Assembly (NCBI RefSeq): GCF_000219725.1
Contig: NC_015732.1
Coordinates: 1,116,001-1,180,000 of the forward strand
Source of the DNA: Gracilinema caldarium DSM 7334
Lineage (GTDB): Bacteria; Spirochaetota; Spirochaetia; Treponematales; Breznakiellaceae
Reading direction: 5' to 3'
Length of the DNA stretch: 64,000 bases
Positions 7,843 through 16,784 of the stretch are shown in pieces. How positions within the stretch are numbered: the stretch's first letter is position 1; each line of letters begins with the position of its first letter. Position numbers and translations under genes: made by a program. The notes under the pieces are model-generated. The model was given only the letters and a program-made list of their open reading frames with translations, was not told the origin of the DNA and ran no database searches.

Positions 7843-9777
7843 CTAGAGGGTTATAGGGGCTTTTTTTATCTCTACACCCCGTTCATCAATATTAGTTTCG
7901 TGATTATCAGCACATTGTACTGACTCACTTGTTTTAAATTCAGCCAGAGCTTTCTCCAGTTCAGCGGCTCCTTCTCGGCTCTGCTGGCTAAGATCTTCAA
8001 GGTTGACGATACTCTCCAGAATTTCTCGGGACCCCTGATCAATTTCTGTAATACCTGCAAGGGTCTGATCTGAAATACTTTTTATATTTTCCATAGCATC
8101 CAGGATTGCATGGTGCTGTTGGTACATCTTTTGGGTACCTTCATTGTAGCCTTTTATGGCTGTTATAGAGTCCTGGATTGCTTGTCCTACCTGAATACTC
8201 CGACGGTTCGTTTCATCAGAGGTAGCAACCAAAATGTCGAGCTGTTTCACAAAAGTGGTGGCATTGGTGCTAATGCTTTCAAGGGATTGGGCCGAATTAC
8301 TGCTTGCTTCCAAAGCCTGGTTAATTTTAGCCAAAATATCTGAAAGGGCATCTTCAATACGCTGAGCATTATCCTGGGTAGATTCGGCTAGTTTTCGAAT
8401 TTCGTCTGCCACAACTGCAAAACCTGCTCCCGCAGCACCTGCATGGGCACTTTCAATGGCTGCATTCATAGAGAGTATATTTGTTTGTTCAGAAATCTGG
8501 TCAATTAATTCAATTATTTCAGAAATGTTTTCCACATCCCGGCTCACTGATTTTATAATTTCATTGGTTGATTGAACTCTATCCGCTCCTTCGATTACGA
8601 GTTGCCTTAAATAATCTGCATCCTGGGATTGTTTTGAAAGATCCTGAGATACCTGGCTCACCTGATTGATTGCGAGCTGAAGATCTTCCCCTGCTTTTTC
8701 CATTGCGTGGGTTTGATATTGGGTTTGTTCTTTAAAGTTTTCGAGATATTTCCCAATATCCGCAAGCGCTTCTGATGCCTGATCGATAGCAGAATCTAAA
8801 ACAACGAATTGGTTTTTAATATTTTCTATATTTTTATTTATTTGATTTATGGCGGCTGCAGATTCAGCACTACCTGCAGAAAGAGCTTCTTTAAGGCCAG
8901 TTACCCGACTAGCAGCATGTTTAATAGTTGTAAAAAGTCCACCTACAGACTCGATCACATCTTTTAGATGGACAGAAATCATACCAATTTCATCTTTTCC
9001 AAGATGAGGCGGTGTAGTAGAAAAGTCTCGTTGAGCCACCTGGCGGAGAGATGCTTCGATTGTTTGGGTCCTATAGGCAATGCGGCGGGCAAAGGATATG
9101 GTGTATATAATGGCTACCATTACAGAAACTAGAAATAAAAATACAGTAAATATAATGGTCCATTGAATCGATCTTGAAACACTCCCATTAATGGTTTTTT
9201 CGAGTTTGTTTAAAATATTTTTAAAGCCCTCATTGGCTAGGGCAATAGATTTCAGGTTGCGTTTAAAATTATCAAAATAATAGTTTGCCTGATAATCAAA
9301 TTGTCCGGCTTTTATGAGTCGATCCACCTCAGCTTGAATCCCATCATTACCACTTCGCCCAATGATGGGATACTTCTCTAAAGTATATTTTCTTAAATCT
9401 TCCAAGGCAACTCGAACCCCTTCTAGATTAGACAGGGTAAAATTCCAGAGGCTTACGGTGTTTTCTCGCTGTTCAATAGCATCTTTCCCAAGTTTTTTAA
9501 CTCGTTTGTCTTTAACAAAGGTATCTAATTTTTGAGAAAAGAGATCTATATTTTTAAAGAGCCGCTCTTCTTGTTTGTCTAATGTTTCCGGTGTTGTTAA
9601 GAATTGATACGAAGCTACTAGCACCTGGTCCCATTGGTAAATTAAATTGGTAGTCTGTTTCGATACTTGTAAGTAACCATAAATTGTATAGGCCTGATAC
9701 CCTACAAAGGTTACTACTGCGGTCATTAGAACAAGCACGAGACCAATTCCAGAAAGCAATTTAGCAAAGATCTTCAT
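7843..9777 (-). CDS. Methyl-accepting chemotaxis protein
   Basis: A 644-residue transmembrane chemoreceptor that would signal through CheA/CheW to the periplasmic flagella. It has a first membrane segment at about residues 7-30, a mostly helical periplasmic sensor (31-200), a second membrane segment (about 203-227), a HAMP linker, and a long cytoplasmic coiled coil. The hairpin tip is unmistakable: ISEQTNILSMNAAIESAHAG then GFAVVADEIRKLAEST near residues 425-460. No C-terminal pentapeptide for CheR tethering is seen. The sensor looks like a helical-bundle type and gives no clue to its ligand. It lies between dCMP deaminase (20 bases) and the ACT protein (9 bases) with AGGAAAGGA before the start. 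Confidence 0.95.
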   Translation of the reverse strand: MKIFAKLLSGIGLVLVLMTAVVTFVGYQAYTIYGYLQVSKQTTNLIYQWDQVLVASYQFLTTPETLDKQEERLFKNIDLFSQKLDTFVKDKRVKKLGKDAIEQRENTVSLWNFTLSNLEGVRVALEDLRKYTLEKYPIIGRSGNDGIQAEVDRLIKAGQFDYQANYYFDNFKRNLKSIALANEGFKNILNKLEKTINGSVSRSIQWTIIFTVFLFLVSVMVAIIYTISFARRIAYRTQTIEASLRQVAQRDFSTTPPHLGKDEIGMISVHLKDVIESVGGLFTTIKHAASRVTGLKEALSAGSAESAAAINQINKNIENIKNQFVVLDSAIDQASEALADIGKYLENFKEQTQYQTHAMEKAGEDLQLAINQVSQVSQDLSKQSQDADYLRQLVIEGADRVQSTNEIIKSVSRDVENISEIIELIDQISEQTNILSMNAAIESAHAGAAGAGFAVVADEIRKLAESTQDNAQRIEDALSDILAKINQALEASSNSAQSLESISTNATTFVKQLDILVATSDETNRRSIQVGQAIQDSITAIKGYNEGTQKMYQQHHAILDAMENIKSISDQTLAGITEIDQGSREILESIVNLEDLSQQSREGAAELEKALAEFKTSESVQCADNHETNIDERGVEIKKAPITL

Positions 9778-9797
9778 CGGCTATCCTTTCCTGTTAT

Positions 9798-10289
9798 CTA
9801 CATGTTTTCATATGTTTCAATTTCTGTGTTGATGTATTCTAAATTAATACCCGCCTTTGCAAACATTTCTTCCGAATCCTTTGCATCATGATATTTTTTT
9901 TCACAGACCACCCGGGTAATGCCACAATTGATAATCAGCATGGTACAGGTCCTGCAGGGAGTCATTTTACAATATAAGGTAGCTCCTTCTATGGCAATAC
10001 CCCGTTTTGCGGCCTGGCAGATTGCATTTTGTTCTGCATGAACCGTTCTGACACAGTGTGTTGTGACACTTCCATCTTCATGGACCATTTTTTTTAATTG
10101 ATGGCCTACTTCATCGCAATGAGGTAGGCCTGCAGGAGATCCAACATAACCAGTGACTAAAATCTGGTTGTTTTTCGCAATAACACAGCCCGAGCGTCCC
10201 CGATCACAGGTTGCCCGTTTTGCAATGGCGTTGCAGACTTCCATGAAATACTCATCCCAGCTTGGTCGCTTATAATTAACTTCTGCCAT
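9798..10289 (-). CDS. Deoxycytidylate (dCMP) deaminase
   Basis: A 163-residue cytoplasmic zinc enzyme converting dCMP to dUMP, the precursor for thymidylate. The zinc-binding HAEQNAI (near residue 82) and PCRTC (near 111) motifs are present, with the glutamate of HAE as proton shuttle. The N-terminal PSWDEYFMEVCNAIAKRATC and the segment GYVGSPAGLPHC match the ComEB/dCMP deaminase family rather than cytidine or tRNA deaminases. It is first in a minus-strand operon with a chemoreceptor and an ACT protein, with GAAGGA before the ATG. A separate cytidine deaminase and a thymidine kinase elsewhere in the window serve the same pyrimidine salvage network. Confidence 0.9.
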   Translation of the reverse strand: MAEVNYKRPSWDEYFMEVCNAIAKRATCDRGRSGCVIAKNNQILVTGYVGSPAGLPHCDEVGHQLKKMVHEDGSVTTHCVRTVHAEQNAICQAAKRGIAIEGATLYCKMTPCRTCTMLIINCGITRVVCEKKYHDAKDSEEMFAKAGINLEYINTEIETYENM

Positions 10290-10360
10290 GTGTCATCCTT
10301 CTCTATCTTCATTGTATCATGTTTGTTTTTTATGTAAAGTATTTGTTGAGGAGCGAAGTT

Positions 10361-11317
10361 ATGAATGGGCCACATTTTCTCAGTGTTTGTTTAAATCCGA
10401 CCCTACAAAAAACGTTGCTATTCTCATCCTGGCAACGGGACCAGGTAAATCGTACGGGCTGTCATAGACTGGATGCTTCAGGGAAAGGGGTGAATGTGAC
10501 GCGGGTTTTAACGCAGCTTGGGAAAAGTGTGCTTCATCTAACTCAACTTGGCGGAAACTTCCGGGATTTGTTCATCAACCTATGTGAAAAAGATGATCTA
10601 TCTTTGGTTTGGGTAGAGAGTTCCAGTGAAATCCGGTTCTGTTATACCTTGATCGATAGGAACGATAATAGTATGACCGAATTGGTAGAAGAATCGGAAC
10701 CGGTACATCCTGGAACAGAACAGGCTTTGCGAGAGCTTTTTGACAGGGAAAGTCAGAAAATTGCAAGGACTTCAGTTAAACAACCAACCCTTATCATTTC
10801 CGGAACTAAGGCCGCTGGTTTTTCTGATGCAATGATTCCCCATATGGTGTCCCGAGCAAAGGAACTTGGTTTTCGAATTATTTTAGATATAAAGGGAAAG
10901 GATTTACAAAACAGTCTGGTATATGGCCCCGATATTATTAAACCGAATCTGCTTGAATTCTGTACTACCTATCTTCCGGAAATAGATGAAAGTAAAATCC
11001 AGGTTGATGAATCCTATCAAAGAATTGTACAACATGAGGTGGTTTCTCAAGCCCAATCCCTTGTTCGACAGTTTGGTAGTTCGATCATCATAACCCGTGG
11101 CCCCCTGCCTGTTTGGGTTATTGAGGGTACGGCTTTTTATGATGTTCCACTAAAATCGGTTGTTCCGATTAACGCTACTGGTAGTGGGGATGCCTTTACC
11201 GCAGGTCTCGCAGCAGCTTTAGATGATCAGTGTTCCTTAGTGGACGCTGTGACTGAGGGTATTCGATGTGGGAGCCTCAATGCGGGTTTGCTAAAACCTG
11301 GTGTAATTCATGTATAA
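10361..11317 (+). CDS. PfkB-family sugar kinase, probably 1-phosphofructokinase-like
   Basis: A 318-residue cytoplasmic kinase of the ribokinase fold. The start is set at MNGPHFLSVCLNPTLQKTLL because GAGGAG lies just upstream and the family begins this way; an earlier ATG at 10319 adds an unlikely leader. Marks are the N-terminal LNPTLQ, the substrate block DASGKGVNVTRVL, and near the end INATGSGDAFTAG, where the last Asp (near 277) is the catalytic base. The GKGVNVTR block is that of 1-phosphofructokinase (FruK) and tagatose-6-phosphate kinase (LacC). No PTS or sugar transport genes adjoin it, so the substrate stays open. Confidence 0.85.
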   Translation: MNGPHFLSVCLNPTLQKTLLFSSWQRDQVNRTGCHRLDASGKGVNVTRVLTQLGKSVLHLTQLGGNFRDLFINLCEKDDLSLVWVESSSEIRFCYTLIDRNDNSMTELVEESEPVHPGTEQALRELFDRESQKIARTSVKQPTLIISGTKAAGFSDAMIPHMVSRAKELGFRIILDIKGKDLQNSLVYGPDIIKPNLLEFCTTYLPEIDESKIQVDESYQRIVQHEVVSQAQSLVRQFGSSIIITRGPLPVWVIEGTAFYDVPLKSVVPINATGSGDAFTAGLAAALDDQCSLVDAVTEGIRCGSLNAGLLKPGVIHV

Positions 11318-11357
11318 TTGACAGAAAAAATCGTTTTATGATAAAAACATTTTACTT

Positions 11358-12725
11358 ATGAAAGATCTGACTCAGGGTAATGAAACTACCCAAATCATCC
11401 TTTTTGCTCTCCCCATGTTGGTAGGCAATGTATTTCAGCAATTTTACAATATGGTAGACAGCTGGGTAGTCGGTCAATTTGTTGGAACTACTGCTCTCGC
11501 TGCGGTTGGTGCATCCTTTCCCATTCTTTTCCTAATGATTGCCCTTGTTATGGGCTTTGGTATGGGCGCTAATGTTCTTATTGCCCAGTACTATGGGGCT
11601 AAGGATTTGCAACGGGTTCGATCTGTAATTGATACTACCTATGTCGTCCTTTTCTGGATGGGGATCGTACTGACTGCTGTTGGTTTATTGTTTGCCCGAT
11701 CAATTCTCGTTCTTCTAAGAGTTCCTACAGATGTAATGCCTCAGGCTTTGACCTATCTTAGAATCATCTTTTCAGGAATGTTCTTTACCTTCGGTTATAA
11801 TGGAGTAGGAGCCATATTACGGGGATTGGGAGATTCCATGACTCCCCTCTATATGCTTATTGTTGCTACACTGCTCAATATAGTCCTCGATTTGGTGTCG
11901 GTGCTAGTGCTTCATATGGGTGTTGCCGGTGTAGCTTGGGCAACAATTATAGCTCAGGGCCTATCTTTTATTGGATCAATCATATATCTTAATAAAACCC
12001 ATGAATTTTTAAAGACTGATTTTTGTCACCTTCATTTTGATAGAGAACTCTTTTTTATTAGTCTGAAAATAGGTCTTCCATCAGGTATTCAGCAAGCATT
12101 AGTCGCCATGGGAATGATGTTCATGAATGCGGTGGTTAACGGGTTTGGGGCTATCGTAATGGCGGGTTTTTCTGCCGCCAGCCGGATTGATTCCTTTGTA
12201 GGCATGCCCTCTATGAACATAAGCATGGCCCTGTCTACGTTTGTTGGGCAAAACCTGGGAGCTGGTAAACCGGAACGGGTTAAAAAGGGCTATCGTTCAG
12301 CCTTATGTATTGCGATGAGTATTACCTTCGTGCTGATGGTGGTTCTTCTTGTTTTTGGAAAGTCTCTGGTTTCTATTTTTACATCCGATCTGGAGGTTAT
12401 AGCTGTAGGATCCCGATACCTTCATGTCATCGCTCCCTTTTATGTAGCCTTTACGATGATGTTTATTACGAATGGGGTCATCCGTGGAGCTGGTGAAACA
12501 ATCGTCCCAATGGTATCGACTCTCTTTGCTATGTGGCTTATCCGGGTGCCAAGTGCGGTGCTCTTTTCTTCTCTTTGGGGCGAAATCGGCATCTGGTGGG
12601 CCATGCCAACAGGTTGGGTTATCGGTATGATTATTGCATATTCATACTATAAGACTGATCGTTGGAAAAACAAGGTTGTTGTTAAAACTAAATCTGTTCA
12701 AAACCTGCAGATAGTCGGGGAATAA
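11358..12725 (+). CDS. MATE-family multidrug exporter
   Basis: A 455-residue inner-membrane protein with about twelve hydrophobic segments, expected to export drugs or organic cations in exchange for sodium or protons. The N-terminal PMLVGNVFQQFYNMVDSWVV and the mid-protein GMPSMNISMALSTFVGQNLG are typical of the NorM/DinF-like branch. A MarR regulator starts six bases downstream and probably controls it. There is no clear ribosome site before the ATG. TTGACA at 11318-11323 and TAAAAA at 11342-11347 are 18 bases apart and lie only ten bases before the start, so the transcript may have almost no leader. Confidence 0.93.
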   Translation: MKDLTQGNETTQIILFALPMLVGNVFQQFYNMVDSWVVGQFVGTTALAAVGASFPILFLMIALVMGFGMGANVLIAQYYGAKDLQRVRSVIDTTYVVLFWMGIVLTAVGLLFARSILVLLRVPTDVMPQALTYLRIIFSGMFFTFGYNGVGAILRGLGDSMTPLYMLIVATLLNIVLDLVSVLVLHMGVAGVAWATIIAQGLSFIGSIIYLNKTHEFLKTDFCHLHFDRELFFISLKIGLPSGIQQALVAMGMMFMNAVVNGFGAIVMAGFSAASRIDSFVGMPSMNISMALSTFVGQNLGAGKPERVKKGYRSALCIAMSITFVLMVVLLVFGKSLVSIFTSDLEVIAVGSRYLHVIAPFYVAFTMMFITNGVIRGAGETIVPMVSTLFAMWLIRVPSAVLFSSLWGEIGIWWAMPTGWVIGMIIAYSYYKTDRWKNKVVVKTKSVQNLQIVGE

Positions 12726-12730
12726 AAATA

Positions 12731-13183
12731 ATGCCAGGGGAACAAGAACTTGCCCGCCGTTTTATTGAGTTTACTATTACTTTAAAACGAATGTTTCGCC
12801 ATGTAGCTCTTCAGACAGATCAACACCTTACGGAAGAGCGGTATCGTTCCCTGCTTTATCTGCTTAAAATGGAGGAAGCAGGTCTCTCAGAACTTAGTGA
12901 GCGGCTGTCTATTTCTGCGTCGAGTCTTTGCATTATGTTAGGTAAATTGGAAGAGGAGGGCCTTGTAGAGCGGCATCGCAGCAAAGAAGACCGCCGGCAG
13001 GTTCGCTATAGTTGTACACCCAAAGGACGAGAACGCCTACTTGCCGCCCAAACCTCATTGTTGAACCTACTGACAGATCGCTTTTATAACATATCTTCAG
13101 AAAAGCGGGACCAGCTTATGAAGGCCTTCGATGAAATAGAATCAATCTTCTCGATGATTGCTATTGATCCTTTCGAGAAGTAA
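12731..13183 (+). CDS. MarR-family transcriptional regulator
   Basis: A 150-residue winged-helix DNA-binding protein. The recognition region LSISASSLCIMLGKLEEEGL and the wing RHRSKEDRRQVRYSCTPKGR are standard MarR features, flanked by N- and C-terminal dimer helices. It follows the MATE exporter by five bases and probably represses that operon until an exported compound binds. Its last 42 bases overlap the 3' end of the converging CYTH gene. Confidence 0.92.
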   Translation: MPGEQELARRFIEFTITLKRMFRHVALQTDQHLTEERYRSLLYLLKMEEAGLSELSERLSISASSLCIMLGKLEEEGLVERHRSKEDRRQVRYSCTPKGRERLLAAQTSLLNLLTDRFYNISSEKRDQLMKAFDEIESIFSMIAIDPFEK

Positions 13184-13726
13184 TTCTGTATAGTAACGGG
13201 TTTCAATGTTAGATTCAGGGATACCGATTTTATGCAGGCAAGCATACAGTTCTTTTCGAGCCAATTCAATCTGTTCTGGTTCATAAGTATCGGTAAGAAT
13301 CTCGAGCTCCACAAACCAACCCAAGTGCTTAACCTGGGACAGTTCTATGGTGATATTGTTCCATCGCCAGGCTTGTCCTTCCTTGTGTTTGCGAATCCAG
13401 GGAACAAAACCGAGGTTGTGCAAAAAATCTTCAAAGGCTGTTGCCCTGGAAACAGAAAACTCAAGCTCATCATTAATCTCCATCCCTTCGCGGACTTCCT
13501 TTTTTTTAAGGGTGACGAAGACAGATCCGTTCTCCTGTCGTATCCGTATACCGGATCCTAGTGGTCCCCGTTTTTGAGTATTTTGTATGGTTTCAATCTC
13601 TGTTGTGGGAAGCCAGTAGGCATCATCCTTCTCATAGGTTTTTATAAAGGTTGCAAAAGATCCTATCCTGTTTTGTACTTGTATAGGGTCATCCACCCAT
13701 GCTTTTATTTCAATTTCTATGGCCAT
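13142..13726 (-). CDS. CYTH-domain protein (class IV adenylate cyclase / triphosphatase type)
   Basis: A 194-residue cytoplasmic protein with the CYTH fold, a barrel that binds triphosphates with metal. The N-terminal EIEIKAW is the ExExK signature. GIRIRQENGSVFVTLKKKEV and ELEFSVS supply further charged strands, and VELEILTD near residue 140 is a typical later strand. The family includes class IV adenylate cyclase, thiamine triphosphatase and tripolyphosphatase, and sequence alone does not tell which; the length fits the CyaB type. It converges with and overlaps the MarR gene, and lies nine bases downstream of the RNA methylase gene on the same strand. Confidence 0.85.
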   Translation of the reverse strand: MAIEIEIKAWVDDPIQVQNRIGSFATFIKTYEKDDAYWLPTTEIETIQNTQKRGPLGSGIRIRQENGSVFVTLKKKEVREGMEINDELEFSVSRATAFEDFLHNLGFVPWIRKHKEGQAWRWNNITIELSQVKHLGWFVELEILTDTYEPEQIELARKELYACLHKIGIPESNIETRYYTELLLERINSNHRED

Positions 13727-13735
13727 ACGGTAAAG

Positions 13736-14764
13736 CTACTCCGGAATGATGACATAGACAAGGGCCTTTTGACCTGAAACAAGTACTTGTATACCTTGTT
13801 TAATAACTAATGGTACCTCTGCCGCTTTGAGTAGATCTGCCAGGGGAATAGTTGCGCTGACCAGGAGTACCATTCTTCCTTTTGGTGCTAGAATACGGGC
13901 TGATTCTTTGAGAAATCTGATATACAAAGTTCGTATTTTATTTGCTTCAAGGGCTTCATAGAGCCCCCATGGGGGGTCTGTTACAATACGTGTAATAAAT
14001 CCCTGTTGAAATTGGCCCAGTGTTGTGGCATCTAGTACCTTGGGAAAGATGGTTTTTCTCCGTTTTTCCCATTCCTTATGCTTCAGGATTATTTTAAAGT
14101 GCTGCACCTTCTCAGGATCTATATCTCCTGTAAAAATCATATGATAAGGAGCCATCCGGGCGCGTTCTAAAGGGATTGCACCGGAACCCATAAAGGGGTC
14201 AAGGAATATATCTTCCCTTTGCGGGTCTGATAATTCTAGGAGAAGCCTACAGAAATAAGGAGGCAGAGCCCCTGGCAGGAGTCTTTCATCAATATATTTC
14301 GGATATTTCTGTTGTTGCAAAATCAAATAACAATGATGATTTTTTCTGACATGGAGCTGAAATTCAAGTTCAGGCTGCTCTGAGTTCGGCCGACCGTGAA
14401 TACTTTGAGCCAGCTTTTTTTCCAGCATTCCATGTAAGTCCCTGATTATTGGAGCTGGTTTCCCTTCAATAAACACTCGAATGGTAAAAGTACAATGCGC
14501 TTTTAGTTTTACAAGAGGAGTAAGTTTTTTTATGAATGGTTTCTGTAACATCAGCTGGTATGCCGAAAAAATATTTTCTGCCTGTCCCCATTCAAGCAGT
14601 GGATAGAGGTTTTTAAGATAAGGTAATGTAGAAAGATGCTTTTCCGAATAAAAAGCAATGATACTCTCATCATAAAAGATAACTTGCTCAAGAATAGAAT
14701 CTCGTAACATAAGATGCTGTACCAGTGTAGAAAATCCTGCAGGAAAGGTCCCTAAATATTCCAT
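13736..14764 (-). CDS. Putative RNA (guanine-N2) methyltransferase, UPF0020 type
   Basis: A 342-residue protein ending in a Rossmann-fold methyltransferase. DPFMGSGAIPLERAR (near residue 190) binds S-adenosylmethionine and TDPPWG (near 260) is the D-P-P-W catalytic motif of enzymes that methylate exocyclic amino groups of nucleic-acid bases. The arrangement fits UPF0020/TrmN-like RNA methylases. The N-terminal 170 residues would supply RNA binding, but I see no clear THUMP signature. It is divergent from the LysM gene and precedes the CYTH gene on the same strand. The RNA target is unknown. Confidence 0.8.
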   Translation of the reverse strand: MEYLGTFPAGFSTLVQHLMLRDSILEQVIFYDESIIAFYSEKHLSTLPYLKNLYPLLEWGQAENIFSAYQLMLQKPFIKKLTPLVKLKAHCTFTIRVFIEGKPAPIIRDLHGMLEKKLAQSIHGRPNSEQPELEFQLHVRKNHHCYLILQQQKYPKYIDERLLPGALPPYFCRLLLELSDPQREDIFLDPFMGSGAIPLERARMAPYHMIFTGDIDPEKVQHFKIILKHKEWEKRRKTIFPKVLDATTLGQFQQGFITRIVTDPPWGLYEALEANKIRTLYIRFLKESARILAPKGRMVLLVSATIPLADLLKAAEVPLVIKQGIQVLVSGQKALVYVIIPE

Positions 14765-14819
14765 AGATTCCTCGATGAATAGTGTAGAAATTCATAGCTA
14801 TGACCGATATTCTAAGGGC

Positions 14820-15620
14820 ATGAACATCCAAAGAATGGTTATACTTCAGTTAGCTTTTTTTGTCTCCTGGTTTTTCCCCCTTTGTTCTCTTGGGGCAGAG
14901 ACTATACATGTTGTACAAAAAGGTGAAACCCTTTATTCAATTGCAAAACAATACAATTGTACATACAAGGAATTATTAGAATACAATAACATAACAAATG
15001 CTTCTAAAATCTTTGTAGGGCAAAAGATTAAAATTCCTGAGAGTTCTGATACGCAGATGTATATAGTAAAACGGGGAGATACCCTGTTTAGTATAGCCAG
15101 AACTTTTTCTGTATCAATCGATGGGATTCGAAAAATAAATGGCTTAACAGAAAAATCTATAATCAAAGAAGGTATGTCATTAAAAATACCCAATGGTGTA
15201 AAGCCTGTTGAAATGAAACAGGATACAATCCAAGTTCGATCGATGAGTGAAACTCCGATTCACACAAACACTGAATGGCCTGTGCAAGCAAAAAGTATAT
15301 CCTATTTAACAGGAAAACTCTACGGAGTTGTTATTCTTACAGAAGCCGATAATATAGTGCGTAGTCTTACTTCTGGTACGGTGGTATCAGCAGGGCCCTA
15401 TCGTGGTTTTGGAAAAGTGGCTATTGTACAAGGTGCGAACGGTTATCTCTATGTCTATGGAGGATGTGAAATACTGAATGTTCGAGAAGGGGATAGTATT
15501 ACAAGTGGCACCATATTAGGTCGTATTGGGATCGATTCCATTTCAAAACAGCCGCAGCTCTATTTCCTAGTTTATAAGGATAATAAACCAATAGATCCAG
15601 TTTTAGCTCCCCGTGGATAA
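14820..15620 (+). CDS. Secreted LysM protein with a degenerate M23 (LytM) domain
   Basis: A 266-residue envelope protein with a signal peptide (MNIQRMVILQLAFFVSWFF...SLGAETIH). Two LysM peptidoglycan-binding repeats follow, HVVQKGETLYSIAKQYN and YIVKRGDTLFSIARTFS. The C-terminal half has the strand pattern of M23 endopeptidases (GTVVSAGPYRGFGKVAIVQG, then DSITSGTILGRIG) but the usual zinc histidines are absent: YVYGGCE stands where Y-x-H-L is expected and LYFLVY where H-L-H-F-E is expected. Such inactive LytM proteins, for example EnvC and NlpD, activate amidases during cell division. An in-frame ATG at 14775 is an alternative start, but it would put 15 polar residues ahead of the signal peptide. 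Confidence 0.85.
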   Translation: MNIQRMVILQLAFFVSWFFPLCSLGAETIHVVQKGETLYSIAKQYNCTYKELLEYNNITNASKIFVGQKIKIPESSDTQMYIVKRGDTLFSIARTFSVSIDGIRKINGLTEKSIIKEGMSLKIPNGVKPVEMKQDTIQVRSMSETPIHTNTEWPVQAKSISYLTGKLYGVVILTEADNIVRSLTSGTVVSAGPYRGFGKVAIVQGANGYLYVYGGCEILNVREGDSITSGTILGRIGIDSISKQPQLYFLVYKDNKPIDPVLAPRG

Positions 15621-15734
15621 ATTAAAAAATAATATAATTTTAATACATAAATTAGGAATCTGTTCTTTTTTTGGATATATTTATTGATGTATGACGTGTA
15701 AGGTCAGGAAAAACAACTGAAGGGGTGGTCTACT

Positions 15735-16784
15735 GTGTTTGAAATGTATGCTGAGATGGAATCTGTAAAAGGTCAACCTATGAACCAAGTTCGCCCTGAA
15801 CCAGCAAAAAAGAAATCAAAGAAAAAAGCCCTTAATCAGTTTTCCAAACCTAAAAAGACGAGTAAGACATTAAAAGAAGCGGATCCTCTGGCGATGTATC
15901 TTAAGCAGATTTCCCGATTTCCTTTACTCAGTGGAGATGAAGAGCAGGCAATTGGTGAAAAAATAGTTCACCTTCGGGAAGAAATCGCTCATCTTGATGA
16001 ACGGTATCATGAAAATTTACAGGATCCAGAGTATAAAAAAGAACGGGTTCAATTAGATAATGCTCTTATGTATTATAAAAACAAGATGATTAACTCAAAT
16101 CTCAGACTAGTTGTATCTATTGCAAAAAACTATCAGCATAGAGGACTTTCGCTGCTTGATCTAATTGATGAAGGAAACATCGGTCTTATTGAGGCCGTGG
16201 AACGTTTTGATTATACCCGCAAATGCCGATTCTCTACTTATGGTACCTGGTGGATTAGGCAGGCCATCATAAAAAGCCTTGCTGATAAGGGGCGAGTCAT
16301 TCGTATCCCTATCCACATGCTCAATACAATTAAAAAGTGTTATTTTATTGCAAAACAACTAACCCAAGATCTTGGGCGTGACCCTAGTGATGAGGAGCTT
16401 TCAGAATATCTGGGCGTTCCGGTATCTAAGGTTAAAGAAATTGTCAAACTCTCCCAAGAGACAACCAGCCTTGATACCACGGTTGATGATGATAATGTAA
16501 CCCGTCTTTCAGATCTTATAAAGGATGAGACCCTGGAAGATCCCTTTGATATGGTGTTTGCTATGACCTTACAGGATACGCTCGATAGTGTTCTATCTCA
16601 TCTTTCTGAACGGGAAGTTAAAATTATCCAACTTCGTTTTGGCTTAACCGGAGAAGGACCTCTGACTTTGGAAGAAACGGGAAAGCTGTTGGGTATTACC
16701 CGTGAACGGGTCCGCCAAATTCAAGAAAAGGCTATTTTTAAATTGAGGAATCTGAAACAGCTCAATGATTTTACTGCTGAGTAG
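15735..16784 (+). CDS. Group 2 sigma-70 factor (RpoD/RpoS-like)
   Basis: A 349-residue RNA polymerase sigma factor. Region 1.2 is DPLAMYLKQISRFPLLSGDE; region 2 spans about residues 118-190 with NLRLVVSIAKNY, DLIDEGNIGLIEAVERFDY and STYGTWWIRQAI; region 4 near the C-terminus has LTLEETGKLLGITRERVRQI for -35 recognition. It has no long region 1.1 or non-conserved insert, so it is shorter than a primary RpoD and fits an alternative, stress or stationary-phase type factor. A Lys-rich N-terminal tail (residues 25-50) is unusual. The start is GTG, placed by GGGG nine bases upstream. Its last 14 bases overlap the converging exonuclease gene. Confidence 0.9.
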   Translation: MFEMYAEMESVKGQPMNQVRPEPAKKKSKKKALNQFSKPKKTSKTLKEADPLAMYLKQISRFPLLSGDEEQAIGEKIVHLREEIAHLDERYHENLQDPEYKKERVQLDNALMYYKNKMINSNLRLVVSIAKNYQHRGLSLLDLIDEGNIGLIEAVERFDYTRKCRFSTYGTWWIRQAIIKSLADKGRVIRIPIHMLNTIKKCYFIAKQLTQDLGRDPSDEELSEYLGVPVSKVKEIVKLSQETTSLDTTVDDDNVTRLSDLIKDETLEDPFDMVFAMTLQDTLDSVLSHLSEREVKIIQLRFGLTGEGPLTLEETGKLLGITRERVRQIQEKAIFKLRNLKQLNDFTAE

